In this document: positions 44,291-53,484 of the stretch, piece by piece | How the letters are laid out: each line of letters begins with the position of its first letter | Position numbering within the stretch: position 1 is the first letter of the stretch | Assembly (NCBI GenBank): GCA_963665075.1 | Contig: OY762063.1 | Span: forward strand, 2,232,001-2,296,000 | Reading direction: 5' to 3' | DNA: 64,000 bases | Source: JAPULR01 sp963665075 | GTDB taxonomy: Bacteria; Chloroflexota; Dehalococcoidia; Lucifugimonadales; GCA-2712585 | Notes under the pieces: generated by a model | Told to the model about the DNA's origin: nothing | Seen by the model: the letters and a program-made list of their open reading frames with translations, nothing else | Databases searched by the model: none | Program-made: the position numbers and the translations under genes

Positions 44291-44798
44291 GGGCGCGCTC
44301 CTTGAGGGCAGGTTGTCGATATTGTATCATTGCGGCGGGCTGTGGTTGGTTGGAGCGCTCGACCCTTCGACAGGCTCAAGGTGAGCGGAGGGGAGAATCA
44401 CCCCCAATCCCTTCGACAAGCTCAGGGCGGGCCTAACCTTCCCCCGTCAAGGGGGAAGGGAGAAGAGGGGATGGATTCCCGCTTTCGCGGGAATGACGGT
44501 TGTTATAGAGGGGGAAGGGAGAAGAGGGGATGGATTCCCGCCTGCGCGGGAATGACGGAAGGGGTGGGCGTCGCTCGACCCTTCGACGGGATCAGGGTGA
44601 GCGGGAGGGGGAGACACCCCCATCCTAACCTTCCCCCGTCAAGGGGGAAGGGAGAAGAAGGGATAAGAGGGGATGGATTCCCGCCTGCGCGGGAATGACG
44701 GAGAGTGAGGCGGGAATGACGGGTGTATTCTAGGGGGAATGGATAAGAGGTGAGTGGACTTCCCCATTGAAGGGGGAGGGATAAAGAGAGGAGATGAT
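44291..44798. repeat. Repeat-filled gap between divergent genes
   Basis: Contains CCCTTCGACAGGCTCAAGGTG units, two CTTCCCCCGTCAAGGGGGAA hairpins and at least three ATTCCCGC..GCGGGAAT palindromes. Promoters for the two divergent genes must lie at its edges but are not recognisable. Confidence 0.75.
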
Positions 44799-46133
44799 AT
44801 GAGCGTTATTGATGAGAGGTATGTGCTTCGGCATCCGAAGTCGGCGGAGGCGTTTCTTCAGGCGGCGGAGGTGTTCGCGGACGGGGTTACGCACGATACG
44901 CGGTACGTGACGCCGTTTCCCGTGGTGATGACGCACGGGCGGGGGCCGATGAAGTGGGACGTGGACGGGAACGAGTACGTGGATTACGTTTGCGGGCACG
45001 GTTCGCTGATTCTGGGGCATTCGCATCCGGCGATTGCGCTGGCGGTGCAGGAGCAGGTGAGCCGGGGGACGCATCTGGGCGGGAACACGGAGTTGGAGCT
45101 TCGTTGGGCGAAGGCTATCCGGGAGTTGATGCCGTCAGTGGAGAAGCTGCGGTTTCACAGTTCGGGGACGGAAGCGACGATGATGGCGATGCGGCTGGCG
45201 CGGGCGTATACGGGTCGGAACAAGATTGTGAAGTTCCAGGACCATTTTCACGGCTGGAACGACTATGCCAGCGCGGGGTCGGACGGGGGAATCGGGGGGA
45301 TTCCTGCTTCCACGTGGGAGTCGATGATAGTGCTGCCGGCGGGGGACATCAACGCGGTGGAGGAGACGTTGGGGTCGGACGGGGATGTGGCGGCGGTGAT
45401 TACGGAGCCGACGGGGGCGCACATGGGGCAGTATCCGCTGCGGCTGCCTCGGTTCCTGCACGATTTGAGGGAGGTGACGGAGCGGTACGGGGTGTTGATG
45501 ATATTGGATGAGGTGGTGACGGGGTTCAGGGTGTCGAGCGGTGGGGCGCAGGCGCGGTACGGGGTGAAGCCGGACTTGACGACGATGGCGAAGATTGTGG
45601 CGGGCGGGCTGCCGGGAGGCGTGGTTGGAGGGCGAGGGGACGTCATCGACATGATCGCGCATACGGGGGACGCGGAGTGGGACAACAACCGGCGGGTGGC
45701 GCATCCGGGGACGTTCAACGCGAATCCGCTGTCGGCGGCGGCGGGGGCGACGTGTCTGGAGATGCTGGCGCGGGAGCCTATAAACGAACGGGCGGACGAG
45801 ATGGCGGGGAGGCTGCGGCGGGGTCTGAACGAGGCGATGGGGAAGATGGAGGTGGCGGGGGTGGCGCACGGGGTGAGTTCGCTGGTGATGGTGGCGTTCG
45901 GGGTGGAGTGCGAGCCGGAGGAGATGTGGAAGTTGACGTCGCATGAGATACACGCGGCGGCGAAGCCGGGGGCGGCGCAGGGGTTCAAGCGGGGGATGCT
46001 GAACGCGGGGGTGGACGTTATGGGGGGGCGGGGGTTCATCGTTTCGGCGTCGCACACGGAGGCGGAGGTGGACAGGACGCTGGGGGCGTTTGAGGAGTGT
46101 CTGGCGGCGATGAGGGAGGATGGGTTGGTTTAG
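44799..46133 (+). CDS. Class III aminotransferase / glutamate-1-semialdehyde aminomutase-like
   Basis: 444 residues from an ATG with GAGAGGAGATGAT before it; an earlier in-frame GTG lacks a site. Fold-type I PLP enzyme: VDYVCGHGSLILGHSHP, FHSSGTEATMMAMRLAR, FQDHFHGWND, ILDEVVTGFR (PLP Asp) and the lysine in TMAKIVAGGLPGG. The HemL-like N-terminus is followed by features of the broader aspartate-aminotransferase family label, so the reaction is uncertain. An isolated gene flanked by repeats. Confidence 0.85.
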   Translation: MSVIDERYVLRHPKSAEAFLQAAEVFADGVTHDTRYVTPFPVVMTHGRGPMKWDVDGNEYVDYVCGHGSLILGHSHPAIALAVQEQVSRGTHLGGNTELELRWAKAIRELMPSVEKLRFHSSGTEATMMAMRLARAYTGRNKIVKFQDHFHGWNDYASAGSDGGIGGIPASTWESMIVLPAGDINAVEETLGSDGDVAAVITEPTGAHMGQYPLRLPRFLHDLREVTERYGVLMILDEVVTGFRVSSGGAQARYGVKPDLTTMAKIVAGGLPGGVVGGRGDVIDMIAHTGDAEWDNNRRVAHPGTFNANPLSAAAGATCLEMLAREPINERADEMAGRLRRGLNEAMGKMEVAGVAHGVSSLVMVAFGVECEPEEMWKLTSHEIHAAAKPGAAQGFKRGMLNAGVDVMGGRGFIVSASHTEAEVDRTLGAFEECLAAMREDGLV

Positions 46134-47079
46134 GGGGGAGTCACCCCCATCTCAATCTTCCCCCGTAGAGGAGACCTTTGCATAACTCCCTATACACCCC
46201 AACATTCTGTGATGGAAGCAACGTAGTTATACCTAAACAGCCCCACCCCTGGATTCCCGTTTTCACGGGAATGACGAAAGGGGTAGCGGGAATGACGGTT
46301 ATGCAAAGGTCTCCGTAGAGGGGGAAGGGGTAAGAGGGGGAGGGTGTTCGGCCCTTCGGCAGGCTCAGGACAGGCTCAGTATGAGCGGATGGTGGTGGAT
46401 TGAGGGTGGGCGGCGGGCGCCCACAAGGGATGCCCCTACGGGAGATGGATTCCGGCTTTCGCCGGAATGACGGAGTGGGTTGCGGAATGATGGGGGGGTT
46501 GCGGGAATGACGAATGCCTCATACATCCAACCCGAATTAGCCCCATGAAGAGACCTTTGCGTAACTGTTGGATGTGTCATCAACCACGCCCGAATTAGCC
46601 CCCATGAAGGAGACCTTTGCGTAACTGCCGAATGTGTCGTCAACCCCACCCGAATCACCCCCATCTCAATCTTCCCCCGTCAAGGGGGAAGAGGTAAGAG
46701 GGGGGCGCTTGACCCTTCGTCCTTCAACAGGCTCAGGGTGATCGGGGAGGTGGCTCAGAGTGGGCGGACATGGGGTCCCGCTTGCGCGGGAGGAAGAGAA
46801 GGAAGCGGGAGGAAGAGAAGGGAGCGAGAGTAAGAGAGGGGGGCCGCTCTACCCTTCGACAAGCTCAGGGTGAGCGGGGAGGTGGCTCAGGGTGAGCGGA
46901 GATGGGCTCCCGCTTTCGCGGGGGAGCAAGATGAGGGGGAGGGGGAAGTGGGGGGGATTGTTGACAATGGGGGTATGTGTCCATAATATACCGCACTAAC
47001 GAATACGGGGGTACACGCGTGGCGTTGGCGCTTTGCGTCGCGTCATAGCGTAAGAGAACAAATAGTAAAGGAGATGTCC
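46134..47079. repeat. Nearly 1-kb repeat-filled gap
   Basis: Contains a complete type B MITE-like element, two tandem left-end fragments of type A (about 46550 and 46612), several CCCTTCGACAGGCTCAGGG units, ATTCCGGCTTTCGCCGGAAT and CTCCCGCTTTCGCGGG palindromes, and GGAAGAAGAG runs. The last 90 bases (ACAATGGGGGTATGTGTCCATAATATACC) are unique and probably hold the promoter of the binding-protein gene. Confidence 0.75.
46171..46313. mobile_element. MITE-like element, type B, second copy
   Basis: 143 bp with ends GAGACCTTTGCATAACT and GTTATGCAAAGGTCTC, flanked on both sides by CGTAGAG. It splits a CTTCCCCCGTAGAGGGGGAA hairpin. Interior matches the copy at 16125 (CCCTATACACCC, ACATTCTGTGA, CAGCCCCACCCCTGGATTCC), with about 21 extra bases from a second GGAATGACG tail. 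Confidence 0.82.
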
Positions 47080-49044
47080 ATGAGAATGCAAAAACAATCA
47101 TCGAGATGGTTGCCAGTGGGCCTGATTGCGCTGGTCGCACTGCTGACCGTCTTCATTATTGCGTGTGGAGGGGATGAGGATACGCCGGCGCCAACAGCAG
47201 CGCCGACGGCGATGGCGCCGACGCCTGCGCCAACGATGGCGCCGACGCCTGCGCCGACCGCGGCTCCGACGGCCGCGCCAACGGCGGCGCCCGCTCCGAC
47301 GCCTGCGCCTACAGCGGCGCCTGCACCTACGGCAGCCCCGGCGCCGACGGTGGCGCCGACGCCGACGCGGCAGCGATTCGTGCCTACGCCAACGGCGGCG
47401 CCCGCCCCAGCTCCGACGGCGGCTCCGAGCGAGCCGGTGGAGTCGAGGCTGAAGGTGGCGATTCCGACGCCGAGCTATCAGTTTACGATGCAGCACGCGG
47501 CGAATCAGATTGACGCGCGAATCATGCCGATCTACTCGCACCTGGTGGGGCATCATCCGAAGACCAACGTGCAGGAGCCGCAGCTGGCGACAAGCTGGTC
47601 GATGGAATCGGACGGAAAGACGTATACGTGGAATCTCCGCGAGGGCGTGCCGTTCTACAAGAACGCGGAGCCGGTGGGGATTGAGTTCAGCGCCAAGGAC
47701 ACGGTGCATTCCTTCGGCATCTTCGCGGGCGACGTAAGCGAGAGGGTAAGGACCGGACGGCCTGAGTTCGGGATACCCGTCGACGCGGACATCGTCAACG
47801 ACCATCAGGTAGTGGTGCGGCTGGCCCAGGTTTCGTTGGACTTGCCGTTCCTGCTTTCCGACGAATGGTCGACGGGCGTCAGCAGCAAGGATTGGTGGGA
47901 CGAGAAGGGCGAGGACGGCTACTTCGCCGATCCCATCGGAACCGGGCCGTGGAGCTACATCGAGCTGAAGACCAACGAGCACGTCATCCACGAGCGGGTG
48001 CCGAATCACTGGAGAATCACCCCTGAGTTCCCGGAGATTCAGTTCATCTTCGTGCCTGAGTCGGCCACGCGGCTGGCGATGCTGATTGGCGGGGAGTCTC
48101 ACATCTCGGCCATACCGAGGGACCTGCACGGGCAGGCTGAGGAACGGGGGATGGTTATCTCCAAGAGCACGCTGCCGGCGGTGCACACGCACATCCGATA
48201 CTCGTTCTTCAAGCCGGACAACTACGTGAATCCGGATACGGGCGAAGGAGCGCCGGGTCAGGTGGCTCATGGTCCGACGGTCGGATACGACCCGAATGAC
48301 CCGCTTCGGAACCCGAAGGCGCGCGGGGCGCTGAACCACGCCATCAACTACGACGAGATCAACGAGACGTTCTTCGAAGGCGAGGGATACCCGTTGGTGG
48401 ACTACTTCCCGCCGTGGAGGGAGGACTTCAAGGACGAGTGGGCGCCGGTTCCCGGAATCGACGGCAAGACCGGTCGCGATGGCGGTTGGCCTTATGCCTA
48501 CGACCCGGCCAGAGCGAGGGAACTGCTGGTGGAGGCCGGATACCCGGACGGCTTCGAGACCACGCTGGTGGCCGCCAGCGGGCAGTCCGTCATCCAGGAG
48601 CAGGGCGAGATCGGCGAGGTAATCAGGGGATACTGGGAGGCCATTGGGGTCAAGACCAAGCTGGTGACGGTGCCTGTGGGGGACGTGCTGGGGATGTGGG
48701 CGGCGCGGGATCAGTCCAACACTTCCTACCTGGTGTCGCCGTCGCTCGACCCGATATGCGTGGCGATGAGCTTCTCGTATTACGAGCGCGGACGGACGAT
48801 TTGGGACCACCAGGAGATTTCGGACTACTACGCGGCTTGCACGCAGTCGACGGACCTGGATGAGCGGTTGCAGTTGGCGCAGGGACTGGGCGACTGGTGG
48901 GTTGAGAATCACGTCAGCGCGCCGATTACGTGGATCTTCGCCTTCGCCGCGGTGAATCCGAACGTGGTGTCGGAGTACCAGGTGAACATGCTTCACATGG
49001 GGCCGATTCGGTACCACGAGTACACGATTCCGGTGTATCAGTAG
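47080..49044 (+). CDS. Extracellular solute-binding lipoprotein (SBP family 5)
   Basis: 654 residues from the ATG six bases after AAAGGAG. Signal peptide with lipobox VFIIACGGDE (Cys about residue 29). Residues about 35-120 are a low-complexity Ala/Pro/Thr linker (repeats of APTAAPTPAP). The mature domain (RLKVAIPTPSYQF, LATSWSMESDGKTYTWNLREGVPF) is typical of oligopeptide/nickel-type binding proteins. No transporter permease or ATPase genes adjoin it. A strong terminator follows. Confidence 0.9.
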   Translation: MRMQKQSSRWLPVGLIALVALLTVFIIACGGDEDTPAPTAAPTAMAPTPAPTMAPTPAPTAAPTAAPTAAPAPTPAPTAAPAPTAAPAPTVAPTPTRQRFVPTPTAAPAPAPTAAPSEPVESRLKVAIPTPSYQFTMQHAANQIDARIMPIYSHLVGHHPKTNVQEPQLATSWSMESDGKTYTWNLREGVPFYKNAEPVGIEFSAKDTVHSFGIFAGDVSERVRTGRPEFGIPVDADIVNDHQVVVRLAQVSLDLPFLLSDEWSTGVSSKDWWDEKGEDGYFADPIGTGPWSYIELKTNEHVIHERVPNHWRITPEFPEIQFIFVPESATRLAMLIGGESHISAIPRDLHGQAEERGMVISKSTLPAVHTHIRYSFFKPDNYVNPDTGEGAPGQVAHGPTVGYDPNDPLRNPKARGALNHAINYDEINETFFEGEGYPLVDYFPPWREDFKDEWAPVPGIDGKTGRDGGWPYAYDPARARELLVEAGYPDGFETTLVAASGQSVIQEQGEIGEVIRGYWEAIGVKTKLVTVPVGDVLGMWAARDQSNTSYLVSPSLDPICVAMSFSYYERGRTIWDHQEISDYYAACTQSTDLDERLQLAQGLGDWWVENHVSAPITWIFAFAAVNPNVVSEYQVNMLHMGPIRYHEYTIPVYQ

Positions 49045-49080
49045 GCGATACGCCTGGCGCATAGGATTCAGCGATGATTG

Positions 49081-49116
49081 GAAGAGGCCCGCTTGATGCG
49101 GGCCTCTTCTTTTTTT
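49081..49116 (+). terminator. Rho-independent terminator after the binding lipoprotein
   Basis: Perfect 12-bp stem GAAGAGGCCCGC / GCGGGCCTCTTC, five-base loop TTGAT, then seven T residues. Confidence 0.95.
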
Positions 49117-49601
49117 GGGGGGGTGGTTCGCGAATCGCTCCTGCGGGAGGTTGGGTGTGGGGAGCGGTGGATTCCCGCCTGCGCGGGAATGACGGAGGGG
49201 GTTGCGTCATACAACAGGGCGAGGTTCTTCGTCGCGGAGCCTCCCCAGAATGACATGTGGGGGAGGGGGATCGACCCTTGGACGGGCTCAGGGTGAGCGG
49301 AGTGGGGGACGGTTAGGGTGAGTGGTGACGATAGGATCCCGCTTTCGGAGACCTTTGCGTAACTGTCGAATACGCCATCCACTCCATACGAATCACCCCC
49401 ATCTCAATCTTCCCCCATCAAGGGGGAAGAGGTTTGTCGGCTTGCTGAGGGGGTTATGCAAAGGTCTCCTTTCGCGAGAGCTAGAGGGGAGGGGACTGGA
49501 TTCCGGCTTTCGCGGGAGTGACGGAGGGTGTGGGAGAAGGGATAAGAGGGGGGAGGGGTGGTGGTGTATACTGGGTTGGGAGAGGATGGTGAGTTGATTA
49601 T
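49117..49601. repeat. Repeat-filled gap with a nested mobile element
   Basis: Contains ATTCCCGCCTGCGCGGGAAT, a CCCTTGGACGGGCTCAGGGTG unit, the type A element entered separately, and an ATTCCGGCTTTCGCGGGAGT palindrome. No gene. Confidence 0.75.
49348..49468. mobile_element. MITE-like element, type A, inserted in a palindrome
   Basis: 121 bp, ends GAGACCTTTGCGTAACT and GTTATGCAAAGGTCTC, with CTTTCG directly duplicated on both sides. Removing it and one CTTTCG restores GATCCCGCTTTCGCGAGAGC, a member of the dispersed palindrome family, so the palindrome was there first. Confidence 0.85.
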
Positions 49602-51287
49602 ATGAAGATGAGCGGTGGAGAGGCTTTGGCGAAATCGCTTGCGCGGGAGGGGGTTGAGGTGGTGTTCGGGCTTCCGGGCATCCAGTTGTACGGGTTGGTG
49701 GCGGGTCTGCGGGACGAGCCGGGGATTGAGATGGTCACCACGCGGCACGAGCAGGCGACGACGTATATGGCGGACGGGTATGCCCGCGCTTCGGGGAAGC
49801 CGGGCGTGGCGATGGTGGTGCCGGGGGTGGGGTTGTACAACGCCGCATCGGGGCTGGCGACGGCCTACGCCCGGTCGTCGCCGGTGCTGCTGATTGTGGG
49901 GCAGGTGCCGAGGGAGATGATCGGGAAGAACCTGGGGGCGGTTCACGAGATTTCCAATCAGGGGGAGGTGGCGCGTCCGGTGACGAAGTGGCAGCGTATG
50001 GTGAAGCGGCCGAGGGAGGCGCCGGCGGCGGTGAATGAGGCGTTCCGAAAGATGCGGACGGGGAGGCCGCGTCCCGTTCTGATAGAGATTCCGCCGGAGG
50101 CGGCGGTGGAGAGGGAGGAGGTGGAACTGCTGGATCCCGCGCCGGTGTCGCCTATCGTTCCGAGTCCGATGTTGCTGAGGCGGGCGGCGAAGGTCATCGC
50201 CGAATCCAAACGACCGGTTATCTACGCGGGCGGGGGAGTTATCCGGGCCGACGCCGAGGAAGCTCTGGTGCGCTTTTCGGAGGCGACGAACATACCCGTC
50301 ATTACGTCCAACGGCGGCAAGGGGGCGATGTCGGACCGGCATCCCTTCTGCTACGGCTCGTGCTTCAGTCCACGGGGGGAGAGGCAGGAGATGAATCAGC
50401 TTTTCGACGTGATGCGGGAGGCGGACGTGGTGATTGGGATAGGGGCGCGTTTTTCGCTCGGCAATCCGGCGGGGAACGCTTCCACGCTGATAAACATAAA
50501 CGTGGACGACAACGAGCTGACGCGGATTCAAACGAATACGATTCCTCTGCACGGGGACGCCAGGGCGACGCTGGAAGCATTTTTGCCTATTGTGATGGAC
50601 GCGAGCGAATCGGGGCGTCCGTCTCCCGCGGCAGAGGTGGCGGCGGCGCGGCGGCTGATCCGGTACGACAACATCAGTCTGATGGAGCCGCAGTTCCTGT
50701 TTATCGAGACGATACAGAAGAGCGTGCCGGAGGATTCCTTCATCGTGTGGGACATTACGCAGCTGGGATATTACGCGCGCACTCACTACCAGGTGAACCA
50801 TCCGAAGACGTACATCGACTCCGGGTATTCCTTCAATCTGGGATACGCCTTTCCGACGGCGCTGGGGGCGAAGGTGGCGAAGCCGGAGCGACCGGTGTTG
50901 TGCATGGTGGGGGACGGGGGGTTCATGTTCAACGCGTCGGAGCTATCGACGGCGGTGAATTACGGGATAAACGTGGTGACGGTGGTGTTCCGCAACGATT
51001 CCTACGGGAACGTGGCGCAGGACATGAAGAGGGTGTTTGGAGGGGCTTATGGGACGGGTTTGCGGAACCCGGACTTCGTGCGGTTTGCCGAATCGTTCGG
51101 GGCGGTGGGCATTCGGGCCAACAATCCGTTGGAGTTGGAGAACCTGATTCCCGAGGCGCTGGAGATGGGAGCGCCGGTGGTAATCGACGTGCCGATGGGG
51201 GATATTCCGATGCCGAGGGCGCCGCAGATAGCGCCGTTTTATTCGCTGCCGTGGACGATGCCGCAGGAGGGGTTGATACCTTCGTAG
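49602..51287 (+). CDS. ThDP-dependent enzyme, acetolactate synthase-like
   Basis: 561 residues in the usual Pyr-middle-PP domain order. The catalytic Glu is in TTRHEQATTYMADGYAR (about residue 50). The middle domain has PVIYAGGGV. The ThDP/Mg motif GDGGFMFNASEL..AVNYGINVVTVVFRND lies at about 430-460. It is encoded alone, with no regulatory subunit (ilvN) nearby, so it may be a decarboxylase, oxalyl- or glyoxylate-type carboligase rather than biosynthetic acetolactate synthase. Confidence 0.87.
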   Translation: MKMSGGEALAKSLAREGVEVVFGLPGIQLYGLVAGLRDEPGIEMVTTRHEQATTYMADGYARASGKPGVAMVVPGVGLYNAASGLATAYARSSPVLLIVGQVPREMIGKNLGAVHEISNQGEVARPVTKWQRMVKRPREAPAAVNEAFRKMRTGRPRPVLIEIPPEAAVEREEVELLDPAPVSPIVPSPMLLRRAAKVIAESKRPVIYAGGGVIRADAEEALVRFSEATNIPVITSNGGKGAMSDRHPFCYGSCFSPRGERQEMNQLFDVMREADVVIGIGARFSLGNPAGNASTLININVDDNELTRIQTNTIPLHGDARATLEAFLPIVMDASESGRPSPAAEVAAARRLIRYDNISLMEPQFLFIETIQKSVPEDSFIVWDITQLGYYARTHYQVNHPKTYIDSGYSFNLGYAFPTALGAKVAKPERPVLCMVGDGGFMFNASELSTAVNYGINVVTVVFRNDSYGNVAQDMKRVFGGAYGTGLRNPDFVRFAESFGAVGIRANNPLELENLIPEALEMGAPVVIDVPMGDIPMPRAPQIAPFYSLPWTMPQEGLIPS

Positions 51288-51696
51288 GGGGTGGGAGATG
51301 CGGAGGTGGGGTTGGGGACGGATAGGAGTATGGGGATGAGCCCTCACCCCAACCCTCTCCCAGAATGGGAGACCTTTGAGTAACTGCCAAATCCGCCATC
51401 AACCACGCCCGAATCACCCCCATCTCAATCTTCCCCCATCAAGGGGGACGAGGTTTTTGGGAGCTCAAGAAAGGGCTATGCAAAGGTCTCCAGAATGGGA
51501 GAGGGGGCAAGAAGAGACGCTCGACCCTTCGACAGGCTCATGATGAGCGGAGGAGGGAAACACCCTCACCCCAACCCTCTCCCAGAATGGAGACCTTTGA
51601 GTAACTGCCAAATCCGCCATCAACCACGCCCGAATCACCCCCATCTCAATCTTCCCCCGTCAAGGGGGAAGAGGTAAGAAGGGAGAGGGATGGGGG
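51288..51696. repeat. Repeat-filled gap with a local duplication
   Basis: A roughly 110-bp block (CCTCACCCCAACCCTCTCCC, CAGAATGG, then a type A element left half) is present twice, at about 51343 and 51563. The second copy has lost one G at the junction and the element's right end. Confidence 0.8.
51369..51490. mobile_element. MITE-like element, type A, with 8-bp flanking repeats
   Basis: 122 bp, ends GAGACCTTTGAGTAACT and CTATGCAAAGGTCTC, flanked by direct repeats CAGAATGG. It splits a CTCTCCCAGAATGGGAGAGG hairpin. The internal hairpin is CTTCCCCCATCAAGGGGGAC. Confidence 0.85.
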
Positions 51697-52857
51697 TCAG
51701 AAGGGTAGAAGTTTTCTCACTGGGCTTCGCTTGAGGGCCATCAAGTGGTCGGCGTGGTCGAATTCGGCGCAGCCTTTGATGTTCTGCTCCAGCTGAATGG
51801 TGACGTGTCCGATGCCGTGCTTCTTCATCGCAATCTCACGAAGACTCCGCAACATTGGGTCCAGATCCTGTTCCGGTATTTCCGGGTCGACCAGGATATG
51901 ACAGGTCAGGGCGTCGTAGCCGGAGGAGATGGTCCACACGTGAACGTCGTGAATGATGGTCACGCCCTGAACCTGTTCCATGTCCCCGCACAAGGCGTAA
52001 ACGTCCACGTGTTCCGGGACGGCCTCAAGGAGTACGTTGAAGACCTTAACGACGAGGCGCCAGGTGCTGAAGATGATGAGGAGGCCGATAACGACGCTCA
52101 GGATGGGATCGACGACGTGCCAGCCGGTGAAGACGATGACGAGTCCGGAGGCGACAACAGCGACGGAGCCGAGGAGGTCGCCGACGACGTGGAGGAAGGC
52201 GCCTTCTACGTTCAAGCTGTGGCCCGCGGAGCGGTGAAGGACGAAGGCGGCGACAATGTTAACGATGAGGCCCAAAGAGCCGATTATGAGCATGAGCGGG
52301 CCTTCGACTTCCGGGGCGTCCTGCAAGCGGTGGAAAGCTTCGAAGAAAATGTAGGCGGCAATCAGCCACAGGCTGAGGGCATTCAGCATTGCGGCCAATA
52401 CCTCCGCCCGGTGGTAGCCGAAGGTGCGCTCCACGGAGGCGGGCCGACCCGCGACCCAGATAGCGAAGAGGGCGAGGGCGATGGCGGCGGCGTCCGTTAT
52501 CATGTGGCCGGCGTCGGCCAGCAGGGCCAGGCTGCCGGAGAGGATGCCGCCGATCACCTCGGCGATCATAAAGCCGCCGATGAGCACGAGGGCGATTATC
52601 AGGCTGCGCCGGCCGGTCTCTCTCAGGTGCGCGGAGTGGTCATGGCCTGCATGCCCATGCTCGTCGTGGTCGTGTTCCTCGTGGTCATCGCGCCTATGCT
52701 CGTCGTGGGAGCCGTGATCGTGGCCCTCGTGGTCATGCTCGTCGTGGGAGCCGTGATCGTGGCCCTCGTGCCCATGCTCGTCGTGGGAGCCGTGATCGTG
52801 GCCCTCGTGGTCATGTTCAGCGTGCACCTCTTCCGAGGTTCTGGAATCTCTTGCCAT
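51697..52857 (-). CDS. CDF-family metal (zinc) exporter with His-rich N-terminus
   Basis: 386 residues. The first about 78 residues are built from HDHEGHDHGSHDE units and can bind several metal ions. Then come six membrane helices of a ZitB/CzcD-type cation diffusion facilitator, with metal-site motifs LADAGHMITDAAAI (HxxxD, helix 2) and LHVVGDLLGSVAV (HxxxD, helix 5). The cytosolic C-terminal domain contains IIHDVHVWTISSG. HxxxD favours zinc or cobalt/cadmium. It lies 11 bases after the His/Cys repeat protein gene and is surely co-expressed. Confidence 0.94.
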   Translation of the reverse strand: MARDSRTSEEVHAEHDHEGHDHGSHDEHGHEGHDHGSHDEHDHEGHDHGSHDEHRRDDHEEHDHDEHGHAGHDHSAHLRETGRRSLIIALVLIGGFMIAEVIGGILSGSLALLADAGHMITDAAAIALALFAIWVAGRPASVERTFGYHRAEVLAAMLNALSLWLIAAYIFFEAFHRLQDAPEVEGPLMLIIGSLGLIVNIVAAFVLHRSAGHSLNVEGAFLHVVGDLLGSVAVVASGLVIVFTGWHVVDPILSVVIGLLIIFSTWRLVVKVFNVLLEAVPEHVDVYALCGDMEQVQGVTIIHDVHVWTISSGYDALTCHILVDPEIPEQDLDPMLRSLREIAMKKHGIGHVTIQLEQNIKGCAEFDHADHLMALKRSPVRKLLPF

Positions 52858-52868
52858 ATTGAGGAGAT

Positions 52869-53372
52869 CTATGCGTGGTGCTCGTGGTCGTCACACTCGT
52901 GGGGGTCGTGGACGTGGGCGTGGTGCTCATGCTCGTCGCACTCGTGGATGTCATGCACGTGGGCGTGATGCTCGTGCTCGTCGCACTCATGGATGTCGTG
53001 GACGTGGCCCGGCTCGTCGGCGTGGTGCTCATGTTCGTCGCACTCGTGGACGTCGTGGGCGTGGGCATGGTGCTCATGCTCGTCGCACTCGTGGACGTCG
53101 TGGACGTGGGCGTGATGCTCGTGTTCGTCGCACTCGTGGACTTCGTGAGCGTGGGCGGACTCGCCGGCGTGGTGCTCATGCTCGTCGCATTCGTGGGCGT
53201 CGTGGACGTGGGCGTGATGCTCATGTTCGTCGCACTCATGGATGTCGTGGACGTGGCCGGGTTCGTCGGCGTGATGCTCATGCTCGTCGCACTCGTGGAT
53301 GTCGTGGACGTGGGCGTGATGTTCGTGCTCGTCGCACTCATGGACGTCGTGCCTATGGGCGGTAGTTACCAT
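52869..53372 (-). CDS. His/Cys tandem-repeat putative metal-binding protein
   Basis: 167 residues: a seven-residue start (MVTTAHR) then ten repeats of HDxHECDEHEHHAHV. Seven are of standard type (the last shortened to 13 residues) and three are extended to 19 residues by DEPGHV or GESAHA inserts. I count 60 His (36 percent) and 10 Cys, one per repeat in the HEC motif. No signal peptide or membrane helix is seen, so it is probably cytosolic. GGGGG lies six bases before the ATG; an in-frame extension of 40 codons upstream lacks a site and is not repetitive. A zinc or transition-metal buffer feeding the adjacent CDF exporter is inferred; I know no named family. Confidence 0.82.
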   Translation of the reverse strand: MVTTAHRHDVHECDEHEHHAHVHDIHECDEHEHHADEPGHVHDIHECDEHEHHAHVHDAHECDEHEHHAGESAHAHEVHECDEHEHHAHVHDVHECDEHEHHAHAHDVHECDEHEHHADEPGHVHDIHECDEHEHHAHVHDIHECDEHEHHAHVHDPHECDDHEHHA

Positions 53373-53484
53373 ATTATCCCCCTTGAATATAGCATTTTGC
53401 CGACGCTTCCTCCTGACATTCCACCATCCCAATCGTTCGGCGTAGCATAAGTTGCCACAAATCGACATAAACGTCAAGGGAAAT

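Noticed and set aside
47098..49062. 654-codon minus-strand frame opposite the binding lipoprotein
   Set aside because: Arg/His/Val-rich shadow of a GC-rich gene; no ribosome site or domain. The plus-strand protein has a lipobox and a clear family match.
53373..53440. 17-codon leader peptide overlapping the repeat-protein start
   Set aside because: A frame starting ATGTCAGGAGGAAGC runs into the ATG of the repeat gene, but it has no ribosome site of its own and no metal-binding residues.
52859..53450. Plus-strand frames opposite the repeat gene (Arg/Gly/His-rich and Val/Leu-rich)
   Set aside because: They are repetitive only because the minus-strand gene is. Neither has a ribosome site, while the minus-strand frame has one and joins the exporter operon.
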